DNA of 64,000 bases from Sorangium cellulosum So ce56 (GTDB lineage Bacteria; Myxococcota_A; Polyangia; Polyangiales; Polyangiaceae). How positions within the stretch are numbered: position 1 is the stretch's first letter; each line of letters opens with the position of its first letter. A program made the translations under genes and the position numbers. Below the pieces are notes generated by a model. That model saw only the letters and a program-made list of their open reading frames with translations, did no database searches and was not told the DNA's origin. Below are positions 16,963-25,838 of this stretch, piece after piece. The stretch covers positions 6,517,001 to 6,581,000 of the forward strand of contig NC_010162.1 in NCBI RefSeq assembly GCF_000067165.1, read 5' to 3'.

Positions 16963-17556
16963 ATGAGCCATTCGGCGGTCACAGCGGTCCTCGTCGGCGC
17001 TTGCCTTCTCGCCGGCTCTGCATCGGCGCAGGCGGAAGGCGTCCCCCCGGCAGGGAGCCCTCCCCCCGTGGTGGTTCCCGGCGAAGGCTGGCCCAACGTG
17101 GGGCGCCCTGGCGACCCGGTCGTGAGCGTGGGCGGCCTCTTCAGCTATGCTGGCCGCGAGAACGCCGATGACGCCGTGGGCGCCGGCGTCGAGGGGAGCC
17201 TCGCGTGGTACGGACAGCGCTCGTTCGTCTGGATAGGCGCCGTTGCGCAGGCGCAGATCGTCGCCGACCGACCGGTCCACGAGAGGTTGGCGCTCGGCTT
17301 CCAGGGTGGGTTCGGCCCGGTCGGCGCCGAGCTCTCGATGTACACCGAGGGCGCGGGCCGGTCGAACGCCCGGACGTATGGGGCGCAGATCGTCCCCTTC
17401 ATCGCGATCCCCATCGCCTACGCGGGCTTTCGACTCGCCCTTCCGTTCGACGGGGCAGCTGGCGCGACGATGCCTTCCTACGGCACGGAGTACGGGCTGG
17501 TCATCGGCTTGAAATTCCCGATCAACCCGAGAGCCGCTGGGCACAGTCTTCATTGA
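16963..17556 (+). CDS. Secreted hypothetical protein, likely small beta-barrel
   Basis: The product is 197 residues with a clear signal peptide (about 1-23, ending SASAQA). The mature part starts Pro-rich and continues in alternating polar/hydrophobic stretches with Gly and aromatic residues (VSVGGLFSYAGRE, GLVIGLKFPINP), as expected for an outer-membrane beta-barrel or periplasmic beta protein. No family is recognised. It is divergent from the regulator gene. Confidence 0.6.
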   Translation: MSHSAVTAVLVGACLLAGSASAQAEGVPPAGSPPPVVVPGEGWPNVGRPGDPVVSVGGLFSYAGRENADDAVGAGVEGSLAWYGQRSFVWIGAVAQAQIVADRPVHERLALGFQGGFGPVGAELSMYTEGAGRSNARTYGAQIVPFIAIPIAYAGFRLALPFDGAAGATMPSYGTEYGLVIGLKFPINPRAAGHSLH

Positions 17557-17988
17557 GCCGGTTCACAGCCCCGTACGCCGGCCACACCGTTCTCCGCCCA
17601 CGCCGCTGCCCCGCGTCCGCTCTCCGCTCCTCGAGCGTCACCTCGGCGGCGACGACGATCGCCTCGACCAGCTCCCTGGCTGGACACGCCTGCCTGGCGC
17701 GCTCGCTCGCTCCTGTGCCCTTGCACGTCGGCCGCGCGATCGCCGCCGCACGCCGCGAGCGGCCCCGCCGCCCGTTGCTCCTTCGCTACAACGAGGTATC
17801 CGCTCCGCGGCCGCCTGATGTCCGCAGGCAGCAGCGCTGAGGCCAGAAAATCTCGGTCACGCCCCTCGCGGAGCGGCCCGCCGGTGTGATAAGGCTGGCC
17901 GCCGGGGGGCAGATCCAGCAAGGCGCGTCGCGCATGGGCCTTGCACAGGGGCCCCGCGAGCGGCGCATAGGTCGCCAGGAGGCTTGAG
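17557..17988. other. Intergenic region without recognised features
   Basis: I see no gene, repeat or promoter that stands out in these 430 bp. The right end holds AGGAGG seven bases before the mscS-type start. Confidence 0.5.
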
Positions 17989-18852
17989 ATGGACGAGAGG
18001 GTTCAGCGGTACGTGGACATGGGGGTAGCGCTCGGGGTGAGCGTCGGCGGGAAGATCGTGGGCGCGATCCTGGTCTGGGTCATCGGCCGCATGATCGTCC
18101 GGGGGATCCTGTCGATGATGCAGCGCAGCTCCGCGCTGAAGAAGCTCGACACGACGCTGGCCCATTACCTGGAGTCGGCGGCGTCCGTGCTGTTGAACAT
18201 CCTGCTCGTCATCGCCGTGCTCAGCGTCTTCGGCGTCGAGACGACCACCTTCGCCAGCCTGCTCGCCGCGATCGGCATCGCCGTCGGCATGGCATGGTCC
18301 GGCCTCCTGTCGAACCTCGCGGCCGGCGTCTTCATGATCCTCCTGCGCCCCTTCAAGACCGGGGATTACGTGACGGCCGGCGGCGTGACGGGCACCGTCC
18401 ACTCGATCGGCCTCTTCGCGACCACCCTCGATACGCCCGACAACGTCCGCACCATCGTGGGCAACAACAAGATCTTCAGCGACACGATCCAGAACTTCAG
18501 CACGAACCCGGTCCGCCGCGTCGACTGCACCGCGCAGCTCGCCCACGGCGCGGATCACGAGGCGGCGATCGCGCGGCTCAAGACGCACCTCGCGCTCATC
18601 CCCAACGTCGCGAAGACCCCTGCGCCCAGCGTCGAGATCCTGGATTTCACCCTCGCCGGGCCCGTGCTGGCCGTCCGGCCCTTCTGCCACACCGATCATT
18701 ACTGGGGCGTCTACTTCGCCACGACCAAGATCATCCGCGAGGAGCTCGGCAAGATGGGGCTCCCCGTCCCGAGCCAGCACGTGCACATCAACCAGCTCGC
18801 GGCGGCGCCTCCCCACCGCGCCGCAGGCTCGGAGATTCACCCGACGGCCTGA
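17989..18852 (+). CDS. mscS: Small-conductance mechanosensitive channel, MscS family
   Basis: The product is 287 residues, the size of E. coli MscS. Three membrane helices are visible at about 13-38, 60-85 and 88-115. The pore helix reads LLAAIGIAVGMAWSGLLSNLAAGVFM, followed by the conserved RPFKTGDYV and a beta domain with GTVHSIGLFATTLDTPDNVRTIVGNNK, then the alpha/beta cage. It opens under membrane tension during osmotic downshock. The start has a strong AGGAGG. It is a single-gene unit followed by a strong hairpin. Confidence 0.93.
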   Translation: MDERVQRYVDMGVALGVSVGGKIVGAILVWVIGRMIVRGILSMMQRSSALKKLDTTLAHYLESAASVLLNILLVIAVLSVFGVETTTFASLLAAIGIAVGMAWSGLLSNLAAGVFMILLRPFKTGDYVTAGGVTGTVHSIGLFATTLDTPDNVRTIVGNNKIFSDTIQNFSTNPVRRVDCTAQLAHGADHEAAIARLKTHLALIPNVAKTPAPSVEILDFTLAGPVLAVRPFCHTDHYWGVYFATTKIIREELGKMGLPVPSQHVHINQLAAAPPHRAAGSEIHPTA

Positions 18853-18864
18853 CGCTCCACCGAT

Positions 18865-18895
18865 CGGCCGCGCGCCCTGCCCCCGCGCGCGGCCG
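18865..18895 (+). terminator. Strong GC hairpin after mscS
   Basis: CGGCCGCGCGC at 18865-18875 pairs perfectly with GCGCGCGGCCG at 18885-18895 around a nine-base loop, 12 bp after the stop codon. No T run follows, so it may terminate weakly or protect the transcript end. Confidence 0.5.
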
Positions 18896-19057
18896 GGATG
18901 CTCCGCATCGAGCGGATGAACCGGACACAGCTCGTCCTCCACCAGCAGAGCAACGGCCCGTCCCAGTCGGCCCAGGCGCGGGGTCGAGCGGGCGAGGTGC
19001 CGAGACGACGCCGTCGAGGCCCTTGCGCCCGCGCTGGCCGGGGAGCATGGTCGCTGC

Positions 19058-19489
19058 ATGAGCGTCGAGGAGCGCGTCGCGGCGGAACGGCTTGTCCTGG
19101 CCGCAAACGAGGCCTTTTACGAGGCGTTCCGCGCCGGGGATTACCAGGCGATGTGCCGGGTATGGGCCGAGCGGGCGCCCGTGGCCTGCGCCCATCCCGG
19201 CATGGAGGCGCTCTCGGGGCGCGCCAGCGTGCTCGAGAGCTGGAGCCAGCTCTTGCGCCAGACCTCGCCCCTGCGCATGCGCTGCCAGGGCGCCTCGGCG
19301 CACCTCTTCGGGGACTTCGCCTTCGTCACGTGCTACGAGGCGAACGGCGACGAGCCTGCACACCTGTGCGCAACCAACGTGTTCGTCCTCGAGGACGGGC
19401 AATGGAAGATGGTCCACCACCACGCGGGTCCGCTCTCCGCGCCGCGGCCCGAGCGGTGGGCGCCCGCTCGCTCCCGGCTCATGAACTGA
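19058..19489 (+). CDS. SnoaL-like/NTF2-fold protein
   Basis: The product is 143 residues with the cone-shaped NTF2-like fold signature: an N-terminal helix pair (NEAFYEAFRAGDYQAMCRVWAE), a central HPG and the C-terminal strands ATNVFVLEDGQWKMVHHHAGP. Family members are often small cytosolic ligand-binding proteins or stress-related calcium/calmodulin-kinase-association-like domains. The specific role cannot be read from the sequence. It converges on the haloperoxidase gene. Confidence 0.75.
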   Translation: MSVEERVAAERLVLAANEAFYEAFRAGDYQAMCRVWAERAPVACAHPGMEALSGRASVLESWSQLLRQTSPLRMRCQGASAHLFGDFAFVTCYEANGDEPAHLCATNVFVLEDGQWKMVHHHAGPLSAPRPERWAPARSRLMN

Positions 19490-19570
19490 GGGGCTGGCCG
19501 GGGCCGGGGAGATCCGCCATGAGGCAACGGATCTCCGCTCGATGGGGCGCGCGGCTCGCTGGCGAACTCG

Positions 19571-20971
19571 TCAAGGAAGCGGCCGGAGGATCCTGTCGAA
19601 GACGGCGTCTCCGACGCGCTTGCCCTGACGGATCCCCTGCACTCCATCGAACCTCCAGTGGACGCCCAGGTAGACGCGGCTGACCGCGTTCTCCCAGGAC
19701 GCCTCCTCGAAGCTGGAATAGCAGCGCGTGATCTCGGGGCGGACATTGCCCCGCTCGTCCGTCGTTACCCCGTTGTACTCGTCGGACATGAAGCAGAAGG
19801 GGATACAATCCGTCCCGTAATAACGGGTCAACACCTGGAACATGGCAGCCCCGAAGCTCGCGTGCCCGGAGGTGTACGCCGGAAACGCTGGGGTCATGCG
19901 CGGCGGGCCCTGGTTGCTGCCGGGGGATCCGAGGGGCGTCCACCTCCTGTCAGCTACCGTGAGCGAATTGCCATCCCTGTCGGCCCGACGAATCGCGACG
20001 ATCGGCCGCCAGAATTCGTAATGGTATTTCGTCTCCCACGTGGCGATGGCGGCGTCGGCCAGCGCGACGTTGACGAGCGCAAAGTAACGAGCGTTCTCGA
20101 TCTCCGAGTTGCACTCCTTGACCGCGAGGACCCGCGCGATCTGGTTGTAGAGCCGGGGCGGCTCCCCGAGGCGCGGGGCGGAGTCATACGACCAGAAGAT
20201 CCCGATGACGGTCTGTTCCGGAGTGCGCGCGGTCGGGGTGCGCTGGCCGTCGCCACCCAGCAGGAAGACCTCATAGAAGCTCAACGCGTACTCCAGGCTC
20301 CACAGCGGCGGCGGCGGCCGAGACCGGAACTCGGCGCCGCTCTCGATGGCGAACGGCCGAACCTTTCCCCACCTCGGGGTCAAGTACCCCTGTTCAGGGT
20401 AGAGCGGATCGACGCGATGCCGGCCGGGGGCGATGTCTGGGGTGTAAGGCATCGGGGCGTCTGACATGTCGTCCTCCCGCTCTCCGAGGATCTCGTCGGC
20501 GACAGCGCCGCCCAGCGCACGACCATCCTCCTTGGCGTCGCTCTCGGGGATCTCGGCCAGGTACTCGCGGAGCCTCCCGTCGAGCAGCGCCCTCTGGCTC
20601 GGGAACAACGCCGTCAGCGTGCGGTGAGCTGCCGTGGCCACCGCCGCATCGATGGATGCATCCGGCATGTCGAGGAGGATGGAGTACGGCTTGTACCCCG
20701 GGACGATCGAGTTCACGGCGTCGAAGATCGCCGCGTGAACGATCGCGAGGGCCCGTGAGACGCGCGTCGGCCCGCCCTGGTCCCGCGCGCGTGCGCCGGC
20801 GGTGTCCTCTGCGACCGCGTCCAGAGCGACGGCGTTCCAGTCGAGGACCGCGTCCCTGTCCGGCGGATCGCCCTGCGCTTCCGGCACGTGGGCGAAGGCT
20901 CGAGCTGCCAGCAGAGCGGTGGCAAGGGCGGCAAAGGAGACGGATACCCATCTCGCGGCTGAACGGTTCAT
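19571..20971 (-). CDS. Vanadium-dependent haloperoxidase-like PAP2 superfamily protein
   Basis: The product is 466 residues with a signal peptide ending near ARAFA, so it is exported. The three vanadate/phosphate-binding blocks are in order: KYHYEFWRP, PAYTSGHASFG and SRVYLGVHWRFD, giving the Lys/Arg, Ser-Gly-His and Arg-x-x-x-x-x-His ligands. The spacing and length fit vanadium haloperoxidases more than PAP2 phosphatases, although several bacterial homologues have lost halide activity. AGGAG lies five bases before the ATG. It is monocistronic. Confidence 0.85.
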   Translation of the reverse strand: MNRSAARWVSVSFAALATALLAARAFAHVPEAQGDPPDRDAVLDWNAVALDAVAEDTAGARARDQGGPTRVSRALAIVHAAIFDAVNSIVPGYKPYSILLDMPDASIDAAVATAAHRTLTALFPSQRALLDGRLREYLAEIPESDAKEDGRALGGAVADEILGEREDDMSDAPMPYTPDIAPGRHRVDPLYPEQGYLTPRWGKVRPFAIESGAEFRSRPPPPLWSLEYALSFYEVFLLGGDGQRTPTARTPEQTVIGIFWSYDSAPRLGEPPRLYNQIARVLAVKECNSEIENARYFALVNVALADAAIATWETKYHYEFWRPIVAIRRADRDGNSLTVADRRWTPLGSPGSNQGPPRMTPAFPAYTSGHASFGAAMFQVLTRYYGTDCIPFCFMSDEYNGVTTDERGNVRPEITRCYSSFEEASWENAVSRVYLGVHWRFDGVQGIRQGKRVGDAVFDRILRPLP

Positions 20972-21419
20972 TCAAGCTCCTTGGTTCGAGTCCTCGAGAA
21001 TGGCCATCGAACACGATGGCCCTCGATCGTCGACCGGGTGGGGGGCCATCCAGCGACGAGAGGCATGCATCAACAACCTCGGCGAGCACGAAGCCCGTAC
21101 TACCCGTGCGACACCGGCCACCACACGCAGGCGAGCGCGGCCTCAGGGGGCATGTGGGCCGTGCGCCATCGATCGCCGGTCACTGCTCGGCGGGAGCTCT
21201 CTCTGCAATTGCCCGGAATCGAGCACACACCCCGTGTACCGGACGTCGCTCTTCGTTCTGGTCACTCGCCAAGATGTCGTGTGTTGTATCAAACCTAAGC
21301 TATCAGGCAGAGCCGATACGCGCAACCATACGACACCGAGACTCCCGGGCTCCGCTCGGTCGAACCGTGGTGGACACAGGATCGGAACCTGAACGGTGTG
21401 CGTCCGTTTTCGCCGATAT
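20972..21419. other. Intergenic region, no gene recognised
   Basis: This 448-bp stretch is less GC-rich than its neighbours. It should hold the haloperoxidase promoter. A weak leftward TTGCGC-N17-TAGCTT pair occurs near 21304-21332, but it is far from the start and I do not rely on it. Confidence 0.4.
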
Positions 21420-22157
21420 TCACGGTCGGTCGCCGAGGAGCGGCCGCCACGCGCACTCCTCCGGCAAGAGCGCCCAGATGACGTGGGCGCTCGGGCGAAA
21501 CGCGATCTCCCGCAGGACGCGGGGCGCCGAGATGCGATCCATCCTGAACATTCGCGGCTCGTTCTTCCCCGTGTCCAGGGCGAGCACGTACCAGACAGGG
21601 CTCTGGATCAGGAGGCCGTGCGGCTCCACGCGTCGCCTCGACGTCCTCCCCTCGCGGTCGCGGTAGTCGAACCCGAGGCCGACGCCGGCGGAGAACGACG
21701 CCTCGAAGAGCCTCACCAGCTCTGCAGGGGGCGCCCCGGCTCCGGCGCGCACTGGCCCGCTCGCAGGCTCGCCGACGATGACCCTGCGGCAGAGGGCGCG
21801 CAGCTCTCGCGCTCGTTCAGGAGGAAGGCTGCTGAGCAGCTTGGCCAGCGCGGAGCTGGCGGCGTCGCTCCACGGAAGGTCGCTCGCGGCCTGGGAGAGG
21901 CGCGCGGAGAGCCAGAGCGTCACGATCTCGGCGACCGAGAGGTGCACGGCGGTCACGCCCCGGCCGGCGTCGAGCCGGATCCCCCCGCCGGGGCCGGCCT
22001 CGCCCTCGATGTCGAGGCCGCGCTCCCTCAGCGTCGCGAGGTCCCTGCGCACCGTGCGGGCGCTGACCCCGAGCGTCGCTGCCAGCTCGCCGACGGTCGT
22101 CGCTCCCCGCGCGCGAAGCAGGTCGGAGAGCTCCATGACGCGGAGGGCGCGCGACAT
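21420..22157 (-). CDS. YafY-type WYL-domain transcriptional regulator
   Basis: The product is 245 residues. An N-terminal DeoR-type winged helix (TVGELAATLGVSARTVRRDLATL) is followed by the WYL sensor domain (GFDYRDREGRTSRRRVEPHGLL, then WYVLALD). WYL domains bind small ligands or nucleic-acid fragments, and many members regulate DNA-damage or neighbouring genes. A perfect inverted repeat sits five bases before the ATG, leaving no room for a ribosome-binding site, so the mRNA may be leaderless and autoregulated. It is divergent from the AlkC-type gene. Confidence 0.88.
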   Translation of the reverse strand: MSRALRVMELSDLLRARGATTVGELAATLGVSARTVRRDLATLRERGLDIEGEAGPGGGIRLDAGRGVTAVHLSVAEIVTLWLSARLSQAASDLPWSDAASSALAKLLSSLPPERARELRALCRRVIVGEPASGPVRAGAGAPPAELVRLFEASFSAGVGLGFDYRDREGRTSRRRVEPHGLLIQSPVWYVLALDTGKNEPRMFRMDRISAPRVLREIAFRPSAHVIWALLPEECAWRPLLGDRP

Positions 22158-22161
22158 ATGG

Positions 22162-22176
22162 TGACAGAATCTGTCA
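22162..22176. promoter_or_regulatory. Candidate WYL-regulator operator
   Basis: TGACAG-AAT-CTGTCA is a perfect 6-bp inverted repeat with a three-base spacer, immediately before the regulator's start codon and 83 bp before the divergent AlkC-type gene. Its position suits autorepression and possible control of both genes. Confidence 0.6.
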
Positions 22177-22258
22177 GGGTCTCGCGCTAGTCAACGCCCA
22201 TGTCCAACGTGGCGAACACCTGGCCAATCGGCCTCGGCGTCCTCACCGGCAGGTACCC

Positions 22259-23371
22259 ATGGCCGACCGGCTGAAGGACCTCTTCCACGAGCGGTGCGTC
22301 CGCTCGATCGCCCGCAACCTCCGCTCGGCGCACCCTGGCCTCGACGAGCGCGGCTTCGCCCGCGACTGCCTGGCCGGCCTCTCCGATCTGGAGCTGACGG
22401 GCCGCGCCTCCCGCATCGCGGACGTGATGCACCACCACCTGCCGCAGCCCTTTCCGGAGGCCGCTCGCGTGATCGTCGCCTCGCTCGGGCCCGAGCTCGA
22501 TCGGAGCGACGCGTTCGGCCTCGCGCCGCTGCAGTACATGCCGCACGTGTTCTATGTGGCGAAGCGCGGTCTCGATCACTTCGAGGACGCGATGGCCGCG
22601 CAGGTCGAGCTGACGAAGCGGTTCTCCGCCGAGTTCAGCATCCGCGCGTTCCTGACGAGGTACCCCGACGCGACGCTCCGGCGGCTCCGCGCGTGGGCCG
22701 TGGACCCGAACGTCCATGTCCGGCGGCTCGTCTCCGAGGGGACGCGCCCGCGGCTGCCGTGGGCCCCGCGGCTCCGCGCTTTCCAGCAGGATCCAGGGCC
22801 GGTCATCGAGCTGCTCGAGCTCCTGAAGGACGATCCGGAGCGCTACGTGCAGCGCTCCGTCGCCAACAACATCAATGACATCGGCAAGGACCACCCGGAC
22901 GTCGCGGCGAGCCTCTGCCGGCGCTGGCTCGAGGGCGCGCCGCCCGGGCGGCAATGGATCGTGCGCCACGCGCTGCGCTCGCTCGTCAAGAAGGGTGATC
23001 GCGGCGCGCTCGACGCGCTCGGCTTCGGCGCGGCGCCGAGCGTCGCGATCGCCTCGGCGGCGCTGTCCCCGCGATCGGTGAAGCTCGGCGGAGAGCTACG
23101 CTTCTCGTTCGAGCTCGCGTCGACGGCGCCGCGCGACCAGGAGCTGATCGTCGACTGCGCCGTTCACTTCGTGAAGGCGAACGGCTCGACGCGGCCAAAG
23201 GTCTTCAAGCTGCGGAAGCTCGTCCTGCCGCCGTCGGGTCGAGCCGAGATAACCGGCAAGGTCTCCTTCGAGGAGATGACGACCCGCCGCCACTATCCCG
23301 GTCGCCACAGCATCGATGTGATGGTCAACGGCGTGGCGCACCCCCTGGGGCACTTCGAGGTGCGCCGGTGA
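22259..23371 (+). CDS. AlkC-type DNA alkylation repair glycosylase with C-terminal Ig-like domain
   Basis: The product is 370 residues. The first about 250 form HEAT-like alpha repeats with the AlkC signature VSEGTRPRLPWAPRL and QRSVANNINDIGKDHP. The last about 110 residues are beta-rich (SVKLGGELRFSFEL to HPLGHFEVRR), matching the Ig-like domain attached to many AlkC enzymes. The family excises 3-methyladenine and related alkylated bases by a non-base-flipping mechanism. GGCAGG precedes the ATG by five bases. The WYL regulator next door is a plausible controller. Confidence 0.88.
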   Translation: MADRLKDLFHERCVRSIARNLRSAHPGLDERGFARDCLAGLSDLELTGRASRIADVMHHHLPQPFPEAARVIVASLGPELDRSDAFGLAPLQYMPHVFYVAKRGLDHFEDAMAAQVELTKRFSAEFSIRAFLTRYPDATLRRLRAWAVDPNVHVRRLVSEGTRPRLPWAPRLRAFQQDPGPVIELLELLKDDPERYVQRSVANNINDIGKDHPDVAASLCRRWLEGAPPGRQWIVRHALRSLVKKGDRGALDALGFGAAPSVAIASAALSPRSVKLGGELRFSFELASTAPRDQELIVDCAVHFVKANGSTRPKVFKLRKLVLPPSGRAEITGKVSFEEMTTRRHYPGRHSIDVMVNGVAHPLGHFEVRR

Positions 23372-23401
23372 CCGAGCGAAGAAAGAAAGTGAACAGGGAG
23401 G

Positions 23402-23454
23402 CGGGGAGACGGGGAGACTTGTGGGATTTCACTCCCCGTCTCCCCGTCTCCCCG
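23402..23454. repeat. Hairpin repeat of CGGGGAGA units
   Basis: CGGGGAGACGGGGAG at 23402-23416 is matched by two overlapping registers of its complement at 23432-23454, with an AT-containing loop between. It lies 30 bp after the AlkC-type stop and may double as its terminator. It repeats the design (tandem short units plus inverted arms) of the element at 247-314. Confidence 0.7.
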
Positions 23455-23564
23455 TGAATTTTCTCGATAAAAATCAGAAAGGATGCTTCAGGGCGAAGGG
23501 AGCTGGCGCCCCCTGAGGGCGCGGGCGCCGCGCAGAGCCGTTGCGCGGGTCGGGGTCCGCGTCT

Positions 23565-24230
23565 ATGAGGCGGGAGATGAAGGACTGGGAAGCGCTCTTC
23601 GCAAAGAAGCTCGAGGAGACCGACCTCGGCAAGGATCCGGCCCATGATCTGGCGCATTTCGCGAGGGTGGTCGCCACGGCCAAGGCGCTCGCGGCGGACG
23701 AAGGGGCAAGGCTCGAGATCGTCGTCCCCGCGGCGTGGCTGCACGATCTCGTCAACGTCCCCAAGAACGACCCCAGGCGCTCCCAGGCGTCGCGGCTCTC
23801 CGCGGAGGAGGCGCTCTGCTTCCTGCGGAGCGTGGAGTACCCCGAGGCGTTCCTCCCCGACATCGCCCACGCCATCGAGAGCCACAGCTACAGCGCGGGG
23901 ATCGAGCCGACGACCCTCGAGGCCAGGGTGGTCCAGGACGCCGACCGCCTCGACGGCCTGGGCGCGATCGGGATCGCCCGCTGCTTCGCCGTGGGCGGCC
24001 TGCTCGGCGTGCGGTTCTACGATCCCGGGGATCCGTTCGCCGAGCGGAGGCCGTGGGACGACCGGGTGAACGCGATCGACCACTTCCACGTGAAGCTGTT
24101 CAAGACCGCCGAGAGCCTCACGACGGCCGCAGGGCGCCGCGAGGGCGCGCGACGCGCGGAGTTCATGAGACAGTACCTCGCTCGCCTCGCGCTGGAGATC
24201 GGCGGCGAGATGGCGACTGACGTCAGCTGA
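23565..24230 (+). CDS. HD-domain phosphohydrolase
   Basis: The product is 221 residues from the ATG at 23565; an ATG at 23577 with GAGG upstream is equally possible. The metal-binding set of the HD superfamily is complete: HDLAHFARV, AAWLHDLVN with the His-Asp pair, a later His in IESHSYS, and the final Asp in VVQDADRLDGLGAIGIAR. This resembles the YedJ-type hydrolases thought to act on nucleotides. The substrate cannot be told. Its stop codon lies inside a tandem TGACGTCA array. Confidence 0.88.
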   Translation: MRREMKDWEALFAKKLEETDLGKDPAHDLAHFARVVATAKALAADEGARLEIVVPAAWLHDLVNVPKNDPRRSQASRLSAEEALCFLRSVEYPEAFLPDIAHAIESHSYSAGIEPTTLEARVVQDADRLDGLGAIGIARCFAVGGLLGVRFYDPGDPFAERRPWDDRVNAIDHFHVKLFKTAESLTTAAGRREGARRAEFMRQYLARLALEIGGEMATDVS

Positions 24231-24266
24231 CGTCAACTGACGTCAACTTGACGTCAACCGACGTCA
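24218..24266. repeat. Five tandem TGACGTCA-type palindromes
   Basis: TGACGTCA occurs at 24218, 24228, 24238 and 24249, and CGACGTCA at 24259, so the period is 10-11 bp. Each TGACGTCA contains TGA on both strands. The stop of the rightward HD gene (24228-24230) and the stop of the leftward kinase-like gene (24264-24266) both come from this array. Confidence 0.85.
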
Positions 24267-25223
24267 GCCCACGCCGGCGACCGTCACCGCGGCCGCCACG
24301 GCGACCGGGATCGTGAAGTTGTCGTCCATCCGCGTGGAGAACAGCTCGGTCGCCGCCCCGGCCAGGCCCGCGACGGCGGCCAGGAGGAGCCGCGACGAGA
24401 GCGACGCCGGGCCGAGCGCCCACATCACGGCGAGGGCGCTCAGCGCGCCCGCCACGAAGAAGGCGAGCGTGCCCTCCAGCGAGCGGCCGTCGCGCAGCCG
24501 CGTGCGGCCGAAGCGGCGGCCGATGAGGGCCGCCGCCGGATCGGCCACCGCCAGCACCACCACGGCGAGCGACTGGCTCAGCCGCGTCCCGAACAGCGCC
24601 AGCAGGAAGAGCGCTGTCACGTACCAGGTCGACGAGTTCACCCGGTAGCGCTCGTGCGGGTGCGCCACGAGCCGGAAGACCCCCATCAGCCGCTCGTTGA
24701 CCCGCTCGCTGACCCGGCGGGCGATCTCCATCGACCACACCGCCACGACGAACGCGCCGCTCGCGGCCACGAGCCAGCCGCGCTCCGGCAGCAGCTGGAT
24801 CAGCCCGAGCACCGAGAGCCCCGAGCCCACGTGCCACAGGCTGCGCACATGGTTCGTCGGCCTGACGCTCGGCGGCGCGGCGACGACGCCGCGCAGCGTC
24901 AGCAGCAGCGACTCGTAGGCAGGCTGCACCTCTCGCTGGAACGCAATCCACGCCGCCTTGGGCGAGGGTGTTCCGGTCGGGGTCGCCCGCTCGACCGCCG
25001 CGAGCAGCACGCGGAGCCGCTCGCGGAGCCGCTCGAGCGTGCCCCCGGCATCGTCGCGCTCGGCCGCCACGACGAGCTCGCGGAGCCGCGACGCCACCCG
25101 CTCGACCCGCGCGCGAACCTCGGGTTCGTCATGGAAGACGAAGACGGCGGGATCGACCTGACGCAACAGTACGCAGAGCTCTTCGGAGACGAGCTTGGTC
25201 TCGACGTGCAAGGCGTGAATCAC
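24264..25223 (-). CDS. Phytol/dolichol kinase-like membrane protein with N-terminal helical domain
   Basis: The product is 319 residues with a GTG start. Residues 1-115 are soluble and helical (VRARVERVASRLRELV). The rest holds about six membrane helices and the CTP-dependent lipid-kinase pattern: HVGSG, NERLMGVFRLVAHPHERYRVNSSTWY, AVADPAAALIGRRFGR, RSLEGTLAF and TRMDDNFTIPV. Relatives phosphorylate phytol, dolichol or diacylglycerol using CTP. The lipid substrate here is unknown. The soluble extension is not part of the usual family. Confidence 0.78.
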   Translation of the reverse strand: MIHALHVETKLVSEELCVLLRQVDPAVFVFHDEPEVRARVERVASRLRELVVAAERDDAGGTLERLRERLRVLLAAVERATPTGTPSPKAAWIAFQREVQPAYESLLLTLRGVVAAPPSVRPTNHVRSLWHVGSGLSVLGLIQLLPERGWLVAASGAFVVAVWSMEIARRVSERVNERLMGVFRLVAHPHERYRVNSSTWYVTALFLLALFGTRLSQSLAVVVLAVADPAAALIGRRFGRTRLRDGRSLEGTLAFFVAGALSALAVMWALGPASLSSRLLLAAVAGLAGAATELFSTRMDDNFTIPVAVAAAVTVAGVG

Positions 25224-25838
25224 GTTGGGTTTTGCGAAGATAATCCCCAGGGGTCGGGCGCCATGTCAGCGCTTCGTCATACCGGCACCCCGCGCGTGAG
25301 CTGGCTCGCGGCGCCAGCCCTGCATGAGCCCGCACCACACGAGCTCGCACCGCATGAGCCGGCGCCGCACGACGCGCCGCGCGAGTCCGCACCCCCGCGG
25401 GCCGGCGCTGCACGACGCGCCGCGCGAGCCGACCCGACGCCGGCCAGGTCCCGGAGCAGATCGCGGGCGCGACAACCACCCTCCTGCCCTCCCCGCCGCG
25501 ACCGAGGGAGCCGCTCGGCTCGCCTCGCGAGGACGCATGAGACGGCAATTCATGGATTCATGCAATGCGCCATCAAGGAGTGTTTCTCTATTCCATTCTG
25601 GTCTCGGCGCCGCGTGACTCGCGCTCTGCGGAGCGCCCGGACGAGATCGCATGAGAGGCGCCTTACGACGCCGGACAGAGCGAGAGCCGTCGCGCTTTCC
25701 CTGCGCGCACGCTGGGGCTAGGTTGCCTCGCGCCGCGGATTCGACGGGTGGGCGCGAGGCGCCCGGGGAGGAAGCGCGCGGCCTACCCGCGCGCGGCCGG
25801 TCATGCGTCGTCCCCTCGGAGTCGGAGAATCGAGGAAC
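25224..25838. other. Intergenic region with low-complexity repeats
   Basis: A 615-bp gap with no supported gene. It has low-complexity sequence at about 25320-25440, including GCACGACGCGCCGCGCGAG twice some 40 bp apart. The M36 protease promoter should lie near its right end; a TGGGG...TTGC sequence near 25714 has sigma-54-like letters but the wrong spacing. Confidence 0.45.

Noticed and set aside
20981..20998. GGTTCGAGTCC resembling a tRNA T-loop
   Set aside because: The flanking bases do not form a T-arm stem and no acceptor, D or anticodon arm is present; it lies in the leader of the haloperoxidase gene.
25710..25726. TGGGGCTAGGTTGC before the M36 protease
   Set aside because: GG to GC spacing is nine bases and the -24 box is poor.
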